Below, in pieces: positions 52,194-60,210 of a stretch of DNA of 64,000 nucleotides. A program made the translations under genes and the position numbers. The notes under the pieces were generated by a model. The model had not been told where the DNA came from and ran no database searches. It saw only the letters and a program-made list of their open reading frames with translations. The stretch is taken from contig JACQDB010000024.1 in the NCBI GenBank assembly GCA_016201275.1, positions 1 through 64,000 of the forward strand, read 5' to 3'. Each line of letters begins with the position of its first letter. Position 1 is the stretch's first letter. Source of the DNA: Acidobacteriota bacterium. Lineage in GTDB: Bacteria > Acidobacteriota > Blastocatellia > UBA7656.

Positions 52194-53291
52194 TCACTCA
52201 TCGAGCCGATAACAAGAGTGCGTCTTGAAGGCCAGCCACACCTCTTGCATTGGCGAAAGGCGCAACTCTTCGACGGCCTGGCGGGTGAGATTGACGCGCC
52301 ACAAGACCCCGCTCTTGACCTGCGCGACAGTGCGGTTGCCGTGGTCTTCTATGGACAGCAGTTGACCGCGCAAAAGGTTGCGCGCCGAGACCGCTTGAAA
52401 CGGCTGCGTCGCCAACAAAATGTCGTTTGCCGGAACCGCCAGAGTCAGGCGCGTCTGCAAGGCGACATCGGCATACGGTATATCTATGCGACACGCACCG
52501 TTTTCGTCCTGCACTTCAAGCTTCAGAATGCCGCCCACGGCGTTGCTTGCCAACACCACGCCGGTGAAAATATTTTCCACACCGGTCAAACGCGCTACGC
52601 TGTGCGAGACCGGCGTGCGAAAGACCTCAAGCGGTTCGCCGTCATCCACCACGCGCCCGCCTTCCATCACGATGACGCGCTCGCCCAAAGTAATCGCTTC
52701 GTCGCGGCTGTGCGTGACATAGAGAATCGGCAAACGCAAATCGCGGTTGATGAGTTTCAGGTCGTGGATGATTCCGGCTTTTGTCGCTTCATCAATCGCG
52801 GAGAGCGGTTCGTCGAGCAGCAAGATTTTTGGCGCGCAGGAGAGCGCTCGCGCCAGCGCTACACGTTGCGCTTCGCCGCCGGAAATCTCTTTGGGTTTGC
52901 GACTCGCGGTGTGTGCGATGTGCAAGGCCGTCAGGATTGCCGTAGCGCGTTGCTGCTTGTCCGCTTTCGATAAACCAGTCATACCGAATTCGATATTTTC
53001 ACGCGCTGAAAGATGCGGAAAGAGCGCGAGGTTTTGAAAGACATACCCGACGCGGCGTTGTCGCGCTGGCACATTGATGTCTCGCTCGGCATCGAAAAAA
53101 ATTTCTTCATCAATCGTGATGCGCCCTGCATCAGGCGTCAGGATTCCGGCAATGGCGCGCAGCGTGGTGGACTTGCCGGAACCCGATGCGCCAAACAAAA
53201 TAGTGAAGCCCTGCCGCACCTCGAACTCCACGTCAAGCATGAATTCCTCAACGCCTTGCCCTACGCTCTTGGTAATTTTCGCTCGCAACAT
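52194..53291 (-). CDS. modC: Molybdate ABC transporter ATPase
   Basis: A 365-residue ATPase. Walker A GASGSGKST (about 34-42), Q-loop VFQNLALFPHL, signature ISGGEAQRVALARAL, Walker B ILLLDEPLSAID and H-loop VTHSRDEA are complete. The C-terminal part (about 240-365) carries TOBE-like oxyanion-sensing sequence. It powers molybdate or tungstate import with ModB and a periplasmic ModA. It lies 229 bp after modB, separated by a large hairpin repeat. Specificity is inferred from the fold and neighbour. Confidence 0.85.
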   Translation of the reverse strand: MLRAKITKSVGQGVEEFMLDVEFEVRQGFTILFGASGSGKSTTLRAIAGILTPDAGRITIDEEIFFDAERDINVPARQRRVGYVFQNLALFPHLSARENIEFGMTGLSKADKQQRATAILTALHIAHTASRKPKEISGGEAQRVALARALSCAPKILLLDEPLSAIDEATKAGIIHDLKLINRDLRLPILYVTHSRDEAITLGERVIVMEGGRVVDDGEPLEVFRTPVSHSVARLTGVENIFTGVVLASNAVGGILKLEVQDENGACRIDIPYADVALQTRLTLAVPANDILLATQPFQAVSARNLLRGQLLSIEDHGNRTVAQVKSGVLWRVNLTRQAVEELRLSPMQEVWLAFKTHSCYRLDE

Positions 53292-53369
53292 CTAAAAACC
53301 TTGGCTAGCGACTCGTAAACAACGAAGGAGGATTAGGGAAGGGGAGGAAAATATCACCTCATCATTCCC

Positions 53370-53422
53370 GTTGAGAAGCGGTCTGTGACCGCTGGACTGG
53401 CGGTCACAGACCGCTTCTCAAC
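53370..53422. repeat. GTTGAG-type hairpin, 23-bp perfect arms
   Basis: GTTGAGAAGCGGTCTGTGAC + CGC and its exact complement around TGGACTG. The longest perfect hairpin of this family in the window. It lies between modB and modC and may reduce modC transcription. Confidence 0.75.
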
Positions 53423-53520
53423 CGTATGCTATTTCTTGCCGCTTCCCTTAGAACGTCTGTCCTCATTCAGCGATTCAATGATGCCGGTAAATTCCCAGTG
53501 CCAAACTTTCCTTTCACCTT

Positions 53521-54186
53521 TCACGATTCCCTGTTCACTAATTTGTTGGTGGCATACATCAGCAATAAAGCGGCGGCGGATAAAATCAATACCAATACGA
53601 GCGCATCATTATCGCGCCCCGCTTGTGTCGCGTCGTAAATGGCGAGGGCGGCGGTTTGCGTGCGTCCGGGAATGTTTCCCGCTACCATCAGGGTCGCGCC
53701 GAAATCACCAAGCGAACGCGCAAAGGCTAAAATCGCAGCGGCAATCATTCCCCGTCTGGCTACAGGCAAAGTCACGCGCCAGAAGACGCCCCACTCGGTT
53801 TGCCCTAAAGTTCGTGCTACATTTTCGATGTCGCTGTCCACGGCGGTCAGCGCCGCGCGTGAGGTTTTGACGACCAACGGCAAAGCGCCCATCGCCGCCG
53901 CCACCACCGCGCCTTGCCAGGTAAAGACCAGCGAATGCCCGGTGAGCGCTTCATACATACGCCCCAACGCGCTATGGCGTCCCAACAGAATTAACAGGTA
54001 ATACCCCAACACCGTAGGCGGCAAAACCAGTGGCAAGGTCACCACCGCATCAAGAAATTCTCTGCCGAAAAATTTGCGCCGCGCCAACAACCATGCCAAC
54101 CCTACGCCCAGCACCAACACCAGCGCCGTCGCCAGCACGGCGACTCGCAACGATAAAAAAAGTGGAGACCAGTCAATCTGCCCCAT
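53521..54186 (-). CDS. modB: Molybdate ABC transporter permease
   Basis: A 221-residue inner-membrane permease with five or so helices (MGQIDWSPLFLSLRVAVLAT...). Family features: LDAVVTLPLVLPPTVLGYYL, and the ATPase-coupling EAA-like loop ENVARTLGQTEWGVFWRVTL, with FARSLGDFGATLMVAGNIPG. The ATG at 54186 matches other ModB starts; the longer frame from 54267 adds a polar extension. No modA lies on either side, so the binding protein must be elsewhere. Confidence 0.88.
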   Translation of the reverse strand: MGQIDWSPLFLSLRVAVLATALVLVLGVGLAWLLARRKFFGREFLDAVVTLPLVLPPTVLGYYLLILLGRHSALGRMYEALTGHSLVFTWQGAVVAAAMGALPLVVKTSRAALTAVDSDIENVARTLGQTEWGVFWRVTLPVARRGMIAAAILAFARSLGDFGATLMVAGNIPGRTQTAALAIYDATQAGRDNDALVLVLILSAAALLLMYATNKLVNRES

Positions 54187-54308
54187 CGCCTTTGGCCCTT
54201 TTGATTTTTGCCTTTTTGTGAAGCCTTCTGGCCGTTTAGAGGCGGAATCCCGACGGTCATCGCTCACGGCTAAACGGCTCTCATTTCAACTGGCAGCGTA
54301 GCGTAACT

Positions 54309-55085
54309 TCAATGCCCCAGGTGCAAGGCTTCCAATAACAACTCCGTCAGGTACAATAGCGCAACGCCCGCAAAGACAATGAAGGAGGTAACGATGCCGC
54401 CTTCGCGTTTGTTGACTTCGGGAATCAAATCCGAAGCCGCTACGTACAGCGTCACGCCTGCTGAAAGCGGCAAAACATAATAAGAAAGCGGGCGCGAATA
54501 AACCGCGACGTTTTGAAACAGCAAGACCAATGTCACCCCGGCAAGCGTCGCCAGGCCAATGGCAAAAGCCGCCAGCAAGGCGCTGCGCGATGAGCGTTTC
54601 GCCGCCAGCATCATCGAAGCGACCGTGAAGCCTTCGGGCAGTTTGTGCAACAGAATGGCGATGAAAATCAAGACGCCCAGTTGCGTGTTGACTAGCGAAG
54701 CGACGGCTATGGAAACCCCATCAAAAAAGGCATGAATGAGTAACGCGCCGACGCCTACGAGGGCGGCGTGTTGCGCCAACATCGCCTCTTCGTGCGTCTC
54801 TTCGCCGAAATGAAAATGCGGCGCAATGGTATGCTCGAAAAATTGAATCAACAGATAGCCGCCCAACAGCCAGAGCATAGGCGTGAGGGCTTCGCCGCGC
54901 CACAACTCTACGCTTTCGGGAATGATTTTCAAAAACACCGCCGCCAGCATGAAGCCCGCACCGAGGGCAATCAAATAACGCAGCGCGGTCTGCCCCAAGC
55001 GACGCGAAGATACCAACAACCCGCCTAAGACATTGGCCGCCGCCGCCGTCAAACCGTATAGAATGATCAAAGGACTGTTGCCCAT
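54309..55085 (-). CDS. ZIP-family divalent metal transporter
   Basis: A 258-residue inner-membrane transporter with eight helices. The helix IV and V metal motifs are HAFFDGVSIAVA and HKLPEGFTVASM. A histidine-rich loop (PHFHFGEETHEE) lies before helix IV, as in zinc importers. It should move Zn2+ or Fe2+ into the cytoplasm. GGGAG lies nine bases before the ATG at 55085; TTG at 55103 is an unlikely start. Confidence 0.87.
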   Translation of the reverse strand: MGNSPLIILYGLTAAAANVLGGLLVSSRRLGQTALRYLIALGAGFMLAAVFLKIIPESVELWRGEALTPMLWLLGGYLLIQFFEHTIAPHFHFGEETHEEAMLAQHAALVGVGALLIHAFFDGVSIAVASLVNTQLGVLIFIAILLHKLPEGFTVASMMLAAKRSSRSALLAAFAIGLATLAGVTLVLLFQNVAVYSRPLSYYVLPLSAGVTLYVAASDLIPEVNKREGGIVTSFIVFAGVALLYLTELLLEALHLGH

Positions 55086-55268
55086 CAAAACTGGCTCCCG
55101 CAATGAATTTGAAAGTCCGGCACTATACCATACTTGTTGAATTTCGGGAATGCGCGTATGATGGCCTTACCCTCTTAGACGCAAACTCCAACAAGCCCCA
55201 AAGTCACCACATTGCAACGCCGGATAAATGATTAACTTACCCTTTTTCAAGCGCTTTGTTTTTGCCTA

Positions 55269-55297
55269 TTGACACACCTCTTTAACTGACGTAGGAT
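55269..55297 (+). promoter_or_regulatory. Sigma-70-type promoter of the dcw cluster
   Basis: TTGACA (55269-55274), a 17-bp spacer and TAGGAT (55292-55297). The -35 box is perfect and the -10 box shares four of six bases. It is the best promoter in the window and lies 126 bp before mraZ. Confidence 0.75.
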
Positions 55298-55327
55298 AAG
55301 TGGCCTGAAGTGGCCTAAAGTGGACTT
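55298..55327 (+). promoter_or_regulatory. Three tandem MraZ boxes
   Basis: AAGTGGCCTG, AAGTGGCCTA and AAGTGGACTT follow each other with an exact 10-bp period right after the -10 box. MraZ binds arrays of short TGG-containing direct repeats with one-turn spacing upstream of its own gene. The site overlaps the start of transcription, so binding should repress. Confidence 0.75.
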
Positions 55328-55422
55328 CCGTTAAAAAACGAAGTGAACTACTGTTTGAAAGCAAAGGTAAGCTGGCGAACCTTAAAGCTCAACTTTAAGT
55401 GTTACAGGCACGGTGACGGGCA

Positions 55423-55863
55423 ATGCTGCGTGGCAATTATACGGTCAAGATAGACAATAAAGGGCGCATCAAAATGCCTGCAGCCTACCGCCGTTACATA
55501 GACGAGCATTACGGCGCAGAGTTTTATATCACCAGTTTGACCGGCGAATGCGCCCGACTATACCCCATGCAGGAATGGTTGAACATTGAAGAGAAGTTGC
55601 AATCTCGCGGCACTATGGATATGGCGGTGCGAAAATTTCTGGATCGCACTAACTATTATGGACAGCTTGCGGAGATGGATTCGCAGGGGCGAATTTTGAT
55701 TCATCCGCTGCTGCGTTCCAGCGCACAATTATCGGGCGATGTGGCGATTCTCGGTTACCTGCAATATCTGGAAGTTTGGGAACTCGACAAATTCACCGTC
55801 CGTTTGGAAAGCCAGCCCTACACCGCTGAAGACGCTGCCAGCCTGGCACAATTGGGCGTGTAA
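55423..55863 (+). CDS. mraZ: Transcriptional regulator MraZ
   Basis: A 146-residue DNA-binding protein with two AbrB-like halves: MLRGNYTVKIDNKGRIKMPA and GQLAEMDSQGRILIHPLLRS. It forms ring-shaped oligomers that bind the direct repeats at 55298-55327 and controls the division and wall cluster. First gene of dcw, as usual. No strong ribosome site precedes the ATG. Confidence 0.93.
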   Translation: MLRGNYTVKIDNKGRIKMPAAYRRYIDEHYGAEFYITSLTGECARLYPMQEWLNIEEKLQSRGTMDMAVRKFLDRTNYYGQLAEMDSQGRILIHPLLRSSAQLSGDVAILGYLQYLEVWELDKFTVRLESQPYTAEDAASLAQLGV

Positions 55864-55907
55864 GGCTTGGGTAGGCTGCCATTCATCAGCCCTCAAAGGA
55901 GAGAGAG

Positions 55908-56153
55908 ATGCCATTTTTGAATCTACGCACAGTCAAAGGTCTGCTGAACGATGAACAGAAGAAATATCTGATGGACAAGTTCACCGAGCTATTGATCGAA
56001 ACAGAAGGTGGCGGTAATCCTGAATTCAGAAAAATGGTATGGATTCAGATTGAGGAAGAAGAGCCTGGGCATTGGCAAATTGGCGAGCTACGCCCCACGC
56101 CCGAAACCATCGCTGGCTTTGTCCAGCAGCGCGAAGCGCAACGCACCAAGTGA
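55908..56153 (+). CDS. Tautomerase-family (4-OT-like) protein
   Basis: An 81-residue protein beginning MPFLNLRTVKGLLNDEQKKY, with the N-terminal proline that is the catalytic base in 4-oxalocrotonate tautomerases once Met is removed. The body (LMDKFTELLIETEGGGNPEF, VWIQIEEEEPGHWQIG) fits the beta-alpha-beta subunit. AAGGAGAG before the ATG. Its place between mraZ and rsmH is unusual for a dcw cluster; the substrate is unknown. Confidence 0.75.
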   Translation: MPFLNLRTVKGLLNDEQKKYLMDKFTELLIETEGGGNPEFRKMVWIQIEEEEPGHWQIGELRPTPETIAGFVQQREAQRTK

Positions 56154-56333
56154 ATAAGCGCCTACTATGGAGCCGCGCAAAAAGAGTCTTCGAGAAGCAT
56201 AGTTTTAGATTGACCATGCATGAGATGAGGCTGGATTTAGCCGAGGCTGCAACGCAGTAGCGTATCCCAGAACAAGGCATAACGGCTCAACAGCAGCAAT
56301 GCAAAACAGTTGAAGAACAGCGATGGAAAGAAG

Positions 56334-57380
56334 ATGTCTCCGACCGATGATGAGCATAGTTACTCGCACCAACCGGTTTTGCTGGAAGAAACGCTGGACT
56401 GGCTCAGACCCGCAAGCGGCGGCACTTTTGTTGATTGCACTCTAGGCTTGGGCGGACACGCAGAGGCTATGCTAAAGGCCTCGCCCGAAACCAGAGTCAT
56501 CGGGTTCGATCAAGACTTGAAGGCTCTGGCGATGGCGCGTGAACGGCTTGAAAAATTCACCGATAGGTTTCAAGCCGTTCACACGAATTTCAAAAACTTG
56601 AGCGCCGCGCTCAACCAACTGGGCATCACGCAAGTGCAAGGCGTCTTGGCAGACCTTGGCGTTTCGTCGCTACAGTTTGACAACCCGGAACGCGGCTTCA
56701 GTTTCGCCGCCGACGCGCCCTTGGATATGCGTATGGATCAGACGCAAGGAGAAACGGCGGCGGATTTCGTCAACCATTTGTCCGAAGCAGAATTGGCGGA
56801 CTTGATATTTGAATACGGTGAAGAACGCGGGGCGCGCAAAATCGCCAAAAGAATCGTCCGCGACAGACAGCAACAGCCCATAGAGACGACCAAACAATTG
56901 GCAGACTTGGTTATACGTGCTTTGAATGTTCCGGGGCGCTGGCGCATACATCCAGCGACGCGCACCTTTCAAGCTTTTCGTATAGCCGTCAACGACGAGT
57001 TGAAAGTCTTAGAGTCATTTATCCCCGCAGCGATTTCGGCGCTGGCCAGCGGTGGACGATTGGCCATTATTGCGTTTCACTCGCTGGAAGATCGCCTCGT
57101 CAAACGCGCCTTTCAACGCGACGCCGGGCAGTGTTTCTGCGAAAGCAAGCGTAGAGTGACGCGACCTGTGAGTGATAAAAAACTTCGCACGGCGATGAAG
57201 TATGACACCGTTGACGAAGCCTTGATTTTGACAACCCGCGATGCAGTCATTTGCGCTTCGTGCGGTGCGCGCTTGCGTATCCGTCCCCTCACCCGCAAGC
57301 CTGTACGACCGAGTGACCTGGAAATCGCGCACAACTTCCGCTCCCGCAGCGCACTACTTCGTGTGTGCGAGAGAATTTAA
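56334..57380 (+). CDS. rsmH: 16S rRNA m4C1402 methyltransferase
   Basis: A 348-residue AdoMet enzyme. Motifs: HQPVLLEETLDWL, FVDCTLGLGGHAEAML, VIGFDQDLKALAMA, GVLADLGVSSLQFDNPERGF, FSFAADAPLDMRMDQTQGET, FRIAVNDELKVLE and IIAFHSLEDRLVKRAF. The C-terminal region has extra cysteines (CFCES, CASCGARLRI) before RPLTRKPVRPSD; a metal site is possible. ATG at 56334 was chosen; a TTG at 56310 in the same frame would add eight residues. Confidence 0.93.
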   Translation: MSPTDDEHSYSHQPVLLEETLDWLRPASGGTFVDCTLGLGGHAEAMLKASPETRVIGFDQDLKALAMARERLEKFTDRFQAVHTNFKNLSAALNQLGITQVQGVLADLGVSSLQFDNPERGFSFAADAPLDMRMDQTQGETAADFVNHLSEAELADLIFEYGEERGARKIAKRIVRDRQQQPIETTKQLADLVIRALNVPGRWRIHPATRTFQAFRIAVNDELKVLESFIPAAISALASGGRLAIIAFHSLEDRLVKRAFQRDAGQCFCESKRRVTRPVSDKKLRTAMKYDTVDEALILTTRDAVICASCGARLRIRPLTRKPVRPSDLEIAHNFRSRSALLRVCERI

Positions 57381-57530
57381 AAATTCTCTGAGGAACTTTA
57401 GCCCTGAACCGAGTGGGTACGCAGGCGGTTTTTCATCCAGCGTCCGCCCGGCGTGGTCGTACGCCGACACGCCATCGGCAGTTGGATAAAAAGCTGATGT
57501 ACCGCCATCCCAACTTGAGGCAAAAGAGTT

Positions 57531-57872
57531 ATGACCAGTCGTTTCATTCCAACCAAGCCGATTCACAATGCCGGCGTCAAAAGACCTGTGAGCGTCCGCG
57601 TGTTTGTCTGGCTGGCGATTGTTGCCGTCATCGGCACACTCATCTGTAGTGGTTTTGTTATCAGCGCCCGCCAACATTTTGAAGCGGTTTCGGTGGGCTA
57701 TAAAAGCGAAGAGTTGCGCCAACAGGAACAGCAGTTGAGCGAGAAGGTGCGCCGTCTGGAACTGGAGCGCAACCGCATCACTTCGCCCATCGAGATGGAG
57801 CAACGCGCTTTCAAGCTGGGCTTGGTGCGACCGCTCGCCAAGAAGGCCGAAATTCGTCGCCCGATTAATTGA
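57531..57872 (+). CDS. ftsL: Cell division protein FtsL-like
   Basis: A 113-residue bitopic protein: short cytoplasmic tail, one membrane helix (VFVWLAIVAVIGTLICSGFV), then a periplasmic coiled coil (YKSEELRQQEQQLSEKVRRL) and a conserved end RAFKLGLVRP. Position between rsmH and the division transpeptidase identifies it; the sequence itself is poorly conserved. It links FtsI and FtsQB in the divisome. Confidence 0.8.
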   Translation: MTSRFIPTKPIHNAGVKRPVSVRVFVWLAIVAVIGTLICSGFVISARQHFEAVSVGYKSEELRQQEQQLSEKVRRLELERNRITSPIEMEQRAFKLGLVRPLAKKAEIRRPIN

Positions 57873-57924
57873 ATCGTCATCAAGCGTCAGGCACCACAGC
57901 GAGGCCATAGAAGCGAGATTGATT

Positions 57925-60075
57925 ATGCCGTCAAAAAGCAAAACCCCGAAAAACCGCCTGCGAATTATTCAACTGCTGATTATCGTTTGGCTACTGGCCA
58001 TTTGTGCGCGACTCGTGTGGCTGCAAGTAAAAGAGTATCCCAACTTGAGCGCACGCGCCGAGCGCCAACAGCAAGCCTCCATTCCTCTCACCCCCATGCG
58101 CGGCGTGATTTACGATAGAAATGGCAACGAACTGGCGCGCTCTTCCGAAGTCAAATCGCTGTATGCCTATCCGAATCAAATCACGGATGCCCAACTCATC
58201 GCGCCACGGCTGGCGAAAATCCTCGACCTCGACAAAGACGAGTTGCTGAAACGCCTGAAAGCCAGCGACAAAGTTTGCGTCGCCATCAAACGCAAACTCT
58301 CCGACCAAGAAGTGGCGCAGGTTGACGCTTTGAACTTGCAAGGCTTGCGCTACGTCAACGAGATGAAGCGCCAGTATTTGAATGGCACCACGGCGGCTCA
58401 CGTTTTAGGCTTTGTGGACGTGGATGAAAAAGGCTTGAGCGGGTTGGAGCGTTATTTCGATCAGACGATTCGCGGTCAGGAAGGTAAGATGACCGTCACC
58501 TTTGACGCCCTCAAAAAACCTTTCGACCACGAAATCGAAAAGTCCGTGCAGGGCGCTAACATTCATCTGACGCTGGACGCCACCATTCAACATTACGCCG
58601 AAAAAGCGTTGCGCGAAGGCATACGCCGCAGCAACGCGCGCGGCGGCACTCTGGTGATGATGAAACCGGCGACCGGCGAAATTCTGGCGCTCGCCAGTTA
58701 TCCCACCTTTGATCCCAACGATGTCAGCGATTCGACCGATCTGCAAAAACGCAATCGCGCCATCGAGACGGCGTTCGAGCCGGGTTCGATTTTCAAGATC
58801 GTGGCCTATTCGGCGGCGCTCGAAGAAAAACTCATCACGCCCAATACGCTGATCAATTGCGGCAACGGCACGATCACCATTAACGGGCAGAAGATTCAAG
58901 ACACACATCCGCACAGCAGCTTGACCGCCACCCAGGCGCTGGCGCAATCCTCGAACGTCGCCGCTATCATCATCGGCCAGAAGCTCGGCTATGAACGCTT
59001 GGCGCAATACATCGAGCGCTTCGGTTTCGGGCAGCGCACCAAAATCGAATTGCCTGCCGAATCACGCGGCATTCTGACCAATGTCAAACACTGGACGCCG
59101 ACCATTCCCATAGGTTACGGCATCAGCGTCACCGCCGTGCAGGCAGCGGCAGCCTTTTCCTGCATCGCCAACGGCGGCACCTGGGTGCAGCCGCATCTGG
59201 TCAAACAGATCACCTCCACCTACGGCGAAATCATCAGCGAACCGCAGGGCGAAAGGCATCGAGTCATCAGCCCTGACACCGCTGCGACCTTGACCTCTAT
59301 GCTTGAAGGCGTGGTGGTTCGCGGCACAGCCAAGGCCGCCAAAATCGAAGGCTATCGCGCCGCCGGGAAAACCGGCACCTCGAAAAAAGCCAACGGCAAA
59401 CACGGCTATATGGCAGGCAAATACGTCGCCTCATTCGCTGGATTTGCGCCTGTCGAAAATCCCGAAATCGTCTGCATCGTTTCGATAGACGAACCCGTTG
59501 GCGCTTATTTCGGCGGCGATGTGGCGGCTCCGATTTTCGCGCAGGCCGTTTCGCACGCCCTGCAAATTATGGGCGTTGCCCCGGAAAACGCGGTGGAATC
59601 TTCGTTCGTGGCAGGCGGCGTGAAAACTTTTGAAGTGCCGCAACTGGTTGATGAACGCCCGTTGCTTTCGCAAACGCCTGCCGCCAATCAAGGAGTTGCC
59701 CAGGCCGCGAAAGCATCTTCCGCACCGCCAACGCCAAACGCGGAAGCCCCCGCTAACCATAACCCAAACCGCGAGGCCGACGATAAAGAAGCCCAAAATG
59801 TTCATCAAGCTTCCGGTGAAATTCTGGTGCCGGATTTGAATGGGCGCGGCATACGCGAAGCCCTCGCTTTGTGCGCCAGTCGCGGCTTGAAATTGCAGGC
59901 CAACGGCGAAGGCATCGTCTCCGGCCAAAGTCCGCCGCCCGGCACTTATGTGACCAAAGAAGTCATCTGTCGCGTGCGACTTGTCCGCACCATGCAGAAA
60001 AAGAGTCCGCCAGCACGCGACCCGAAAAAACCTCCCGCCGCCCACGCACAGGCCACAGCGACGCGAGCGCAGTAA
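57925..60075 (+). CDS. ftsI: Division-type penicillin-binding protein with PASTA domain
   Basis: A 716-residue class B transpeptidase. Membrane helix about 12-32, dimerisation domain (PMRGVIYDRNGNELARS), then the catalytic domain with S288-IFK in EPGSIFK, SSN at 342-344 and KTGTS at 482-486. A proline-rich linker (about 575-612) leads to one PASTA domain (VPDLNGRGIREALALCASRG) as in SpoVD/PBP2x types. It crosslinks septal peptidoglycan. Start: ATG at 57925 rather than TTG at 57919. Confidence 0.92.
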   Translation: MPSKSKTPKNRLRIIQLLIIVWLLAICARLVWLQVKEYPNLSARAERQQQASIPLTPMRGVIYDRNGNELARSSEVKSLYAYPNQITDAQLIAPRLAKILDLDKDELLKRLKASDKVCVAIKRKLSDQEVAQVDALNLQGLRYVNEMKRQYLNGTTAAHVLGFVDVDEKGLSGLERYFDQTIRGQEGKMTVTFDALKKPFDHEIEKSVQGANIHLTLDATIQHYAEKALREGIRRSNARGGTLVMMKPATGEILALASYPTFDPNDVSDSTDLQKRNRAIETAFEPGSIFKIVAYSAALEEKLITPNTLINCGNGTITINGQKIQDTHPHSSLTATQALAQSSNVAAIIIGQKLGYERLAQYIERFGFGQRTKIELPAESRGILTNVKHWTPTIPIGYGISVTAVQAAAAFSCIANGGTWVQPHLVKQITSTYGEIISEPQGERHRVISPDTAATLTSMLEGVVVRGTAKAAKIEGYRAAGKTGTSKKANGKHGYMAGKYVASFAGFAPVENPEIVCIVSIDEPVGAYFGGDVAAPIFAQAVSHALQIMGVAPENAVESSFVAGGVKTFEVPQLVDERPLLSQTPAANQGVAQAAKASSAPPTPNAEAPANHNPNREADDKEAQNVHQASGEILVPDLNGRGIREALALCASRGLKLQANGEGIVSGQSPPPGTYVTKEVICRVRLVRTMQKKSPPARDPKKPPAAHAQATATRAQ

Positions 60076-60080
60076 ACCGT

Positions 60081-60103
60081 AGAGCAAGCACAGCGCTTGC
60101 TCT
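60081..60103 (+). terminator. Hairpin between ftsI and murE
   Basis: AGAGCAAG pairs with CTTGCTCT around CACAGCG, six bases after the ftsI stop. No long T tract; perhaps partial termination inside the cluster. Confidence 0.4.
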
Positions 60104-60210
60104 ATTGGCATTTTTATCGAAGCAAAAAATAAGCGCAGAAGGCCACGCAGCAGCGCGTAGCCGCTGGCGCAAAAAGCTAAACAAAAGATTCAGAAAACGA
60201 AAAGACCAAC

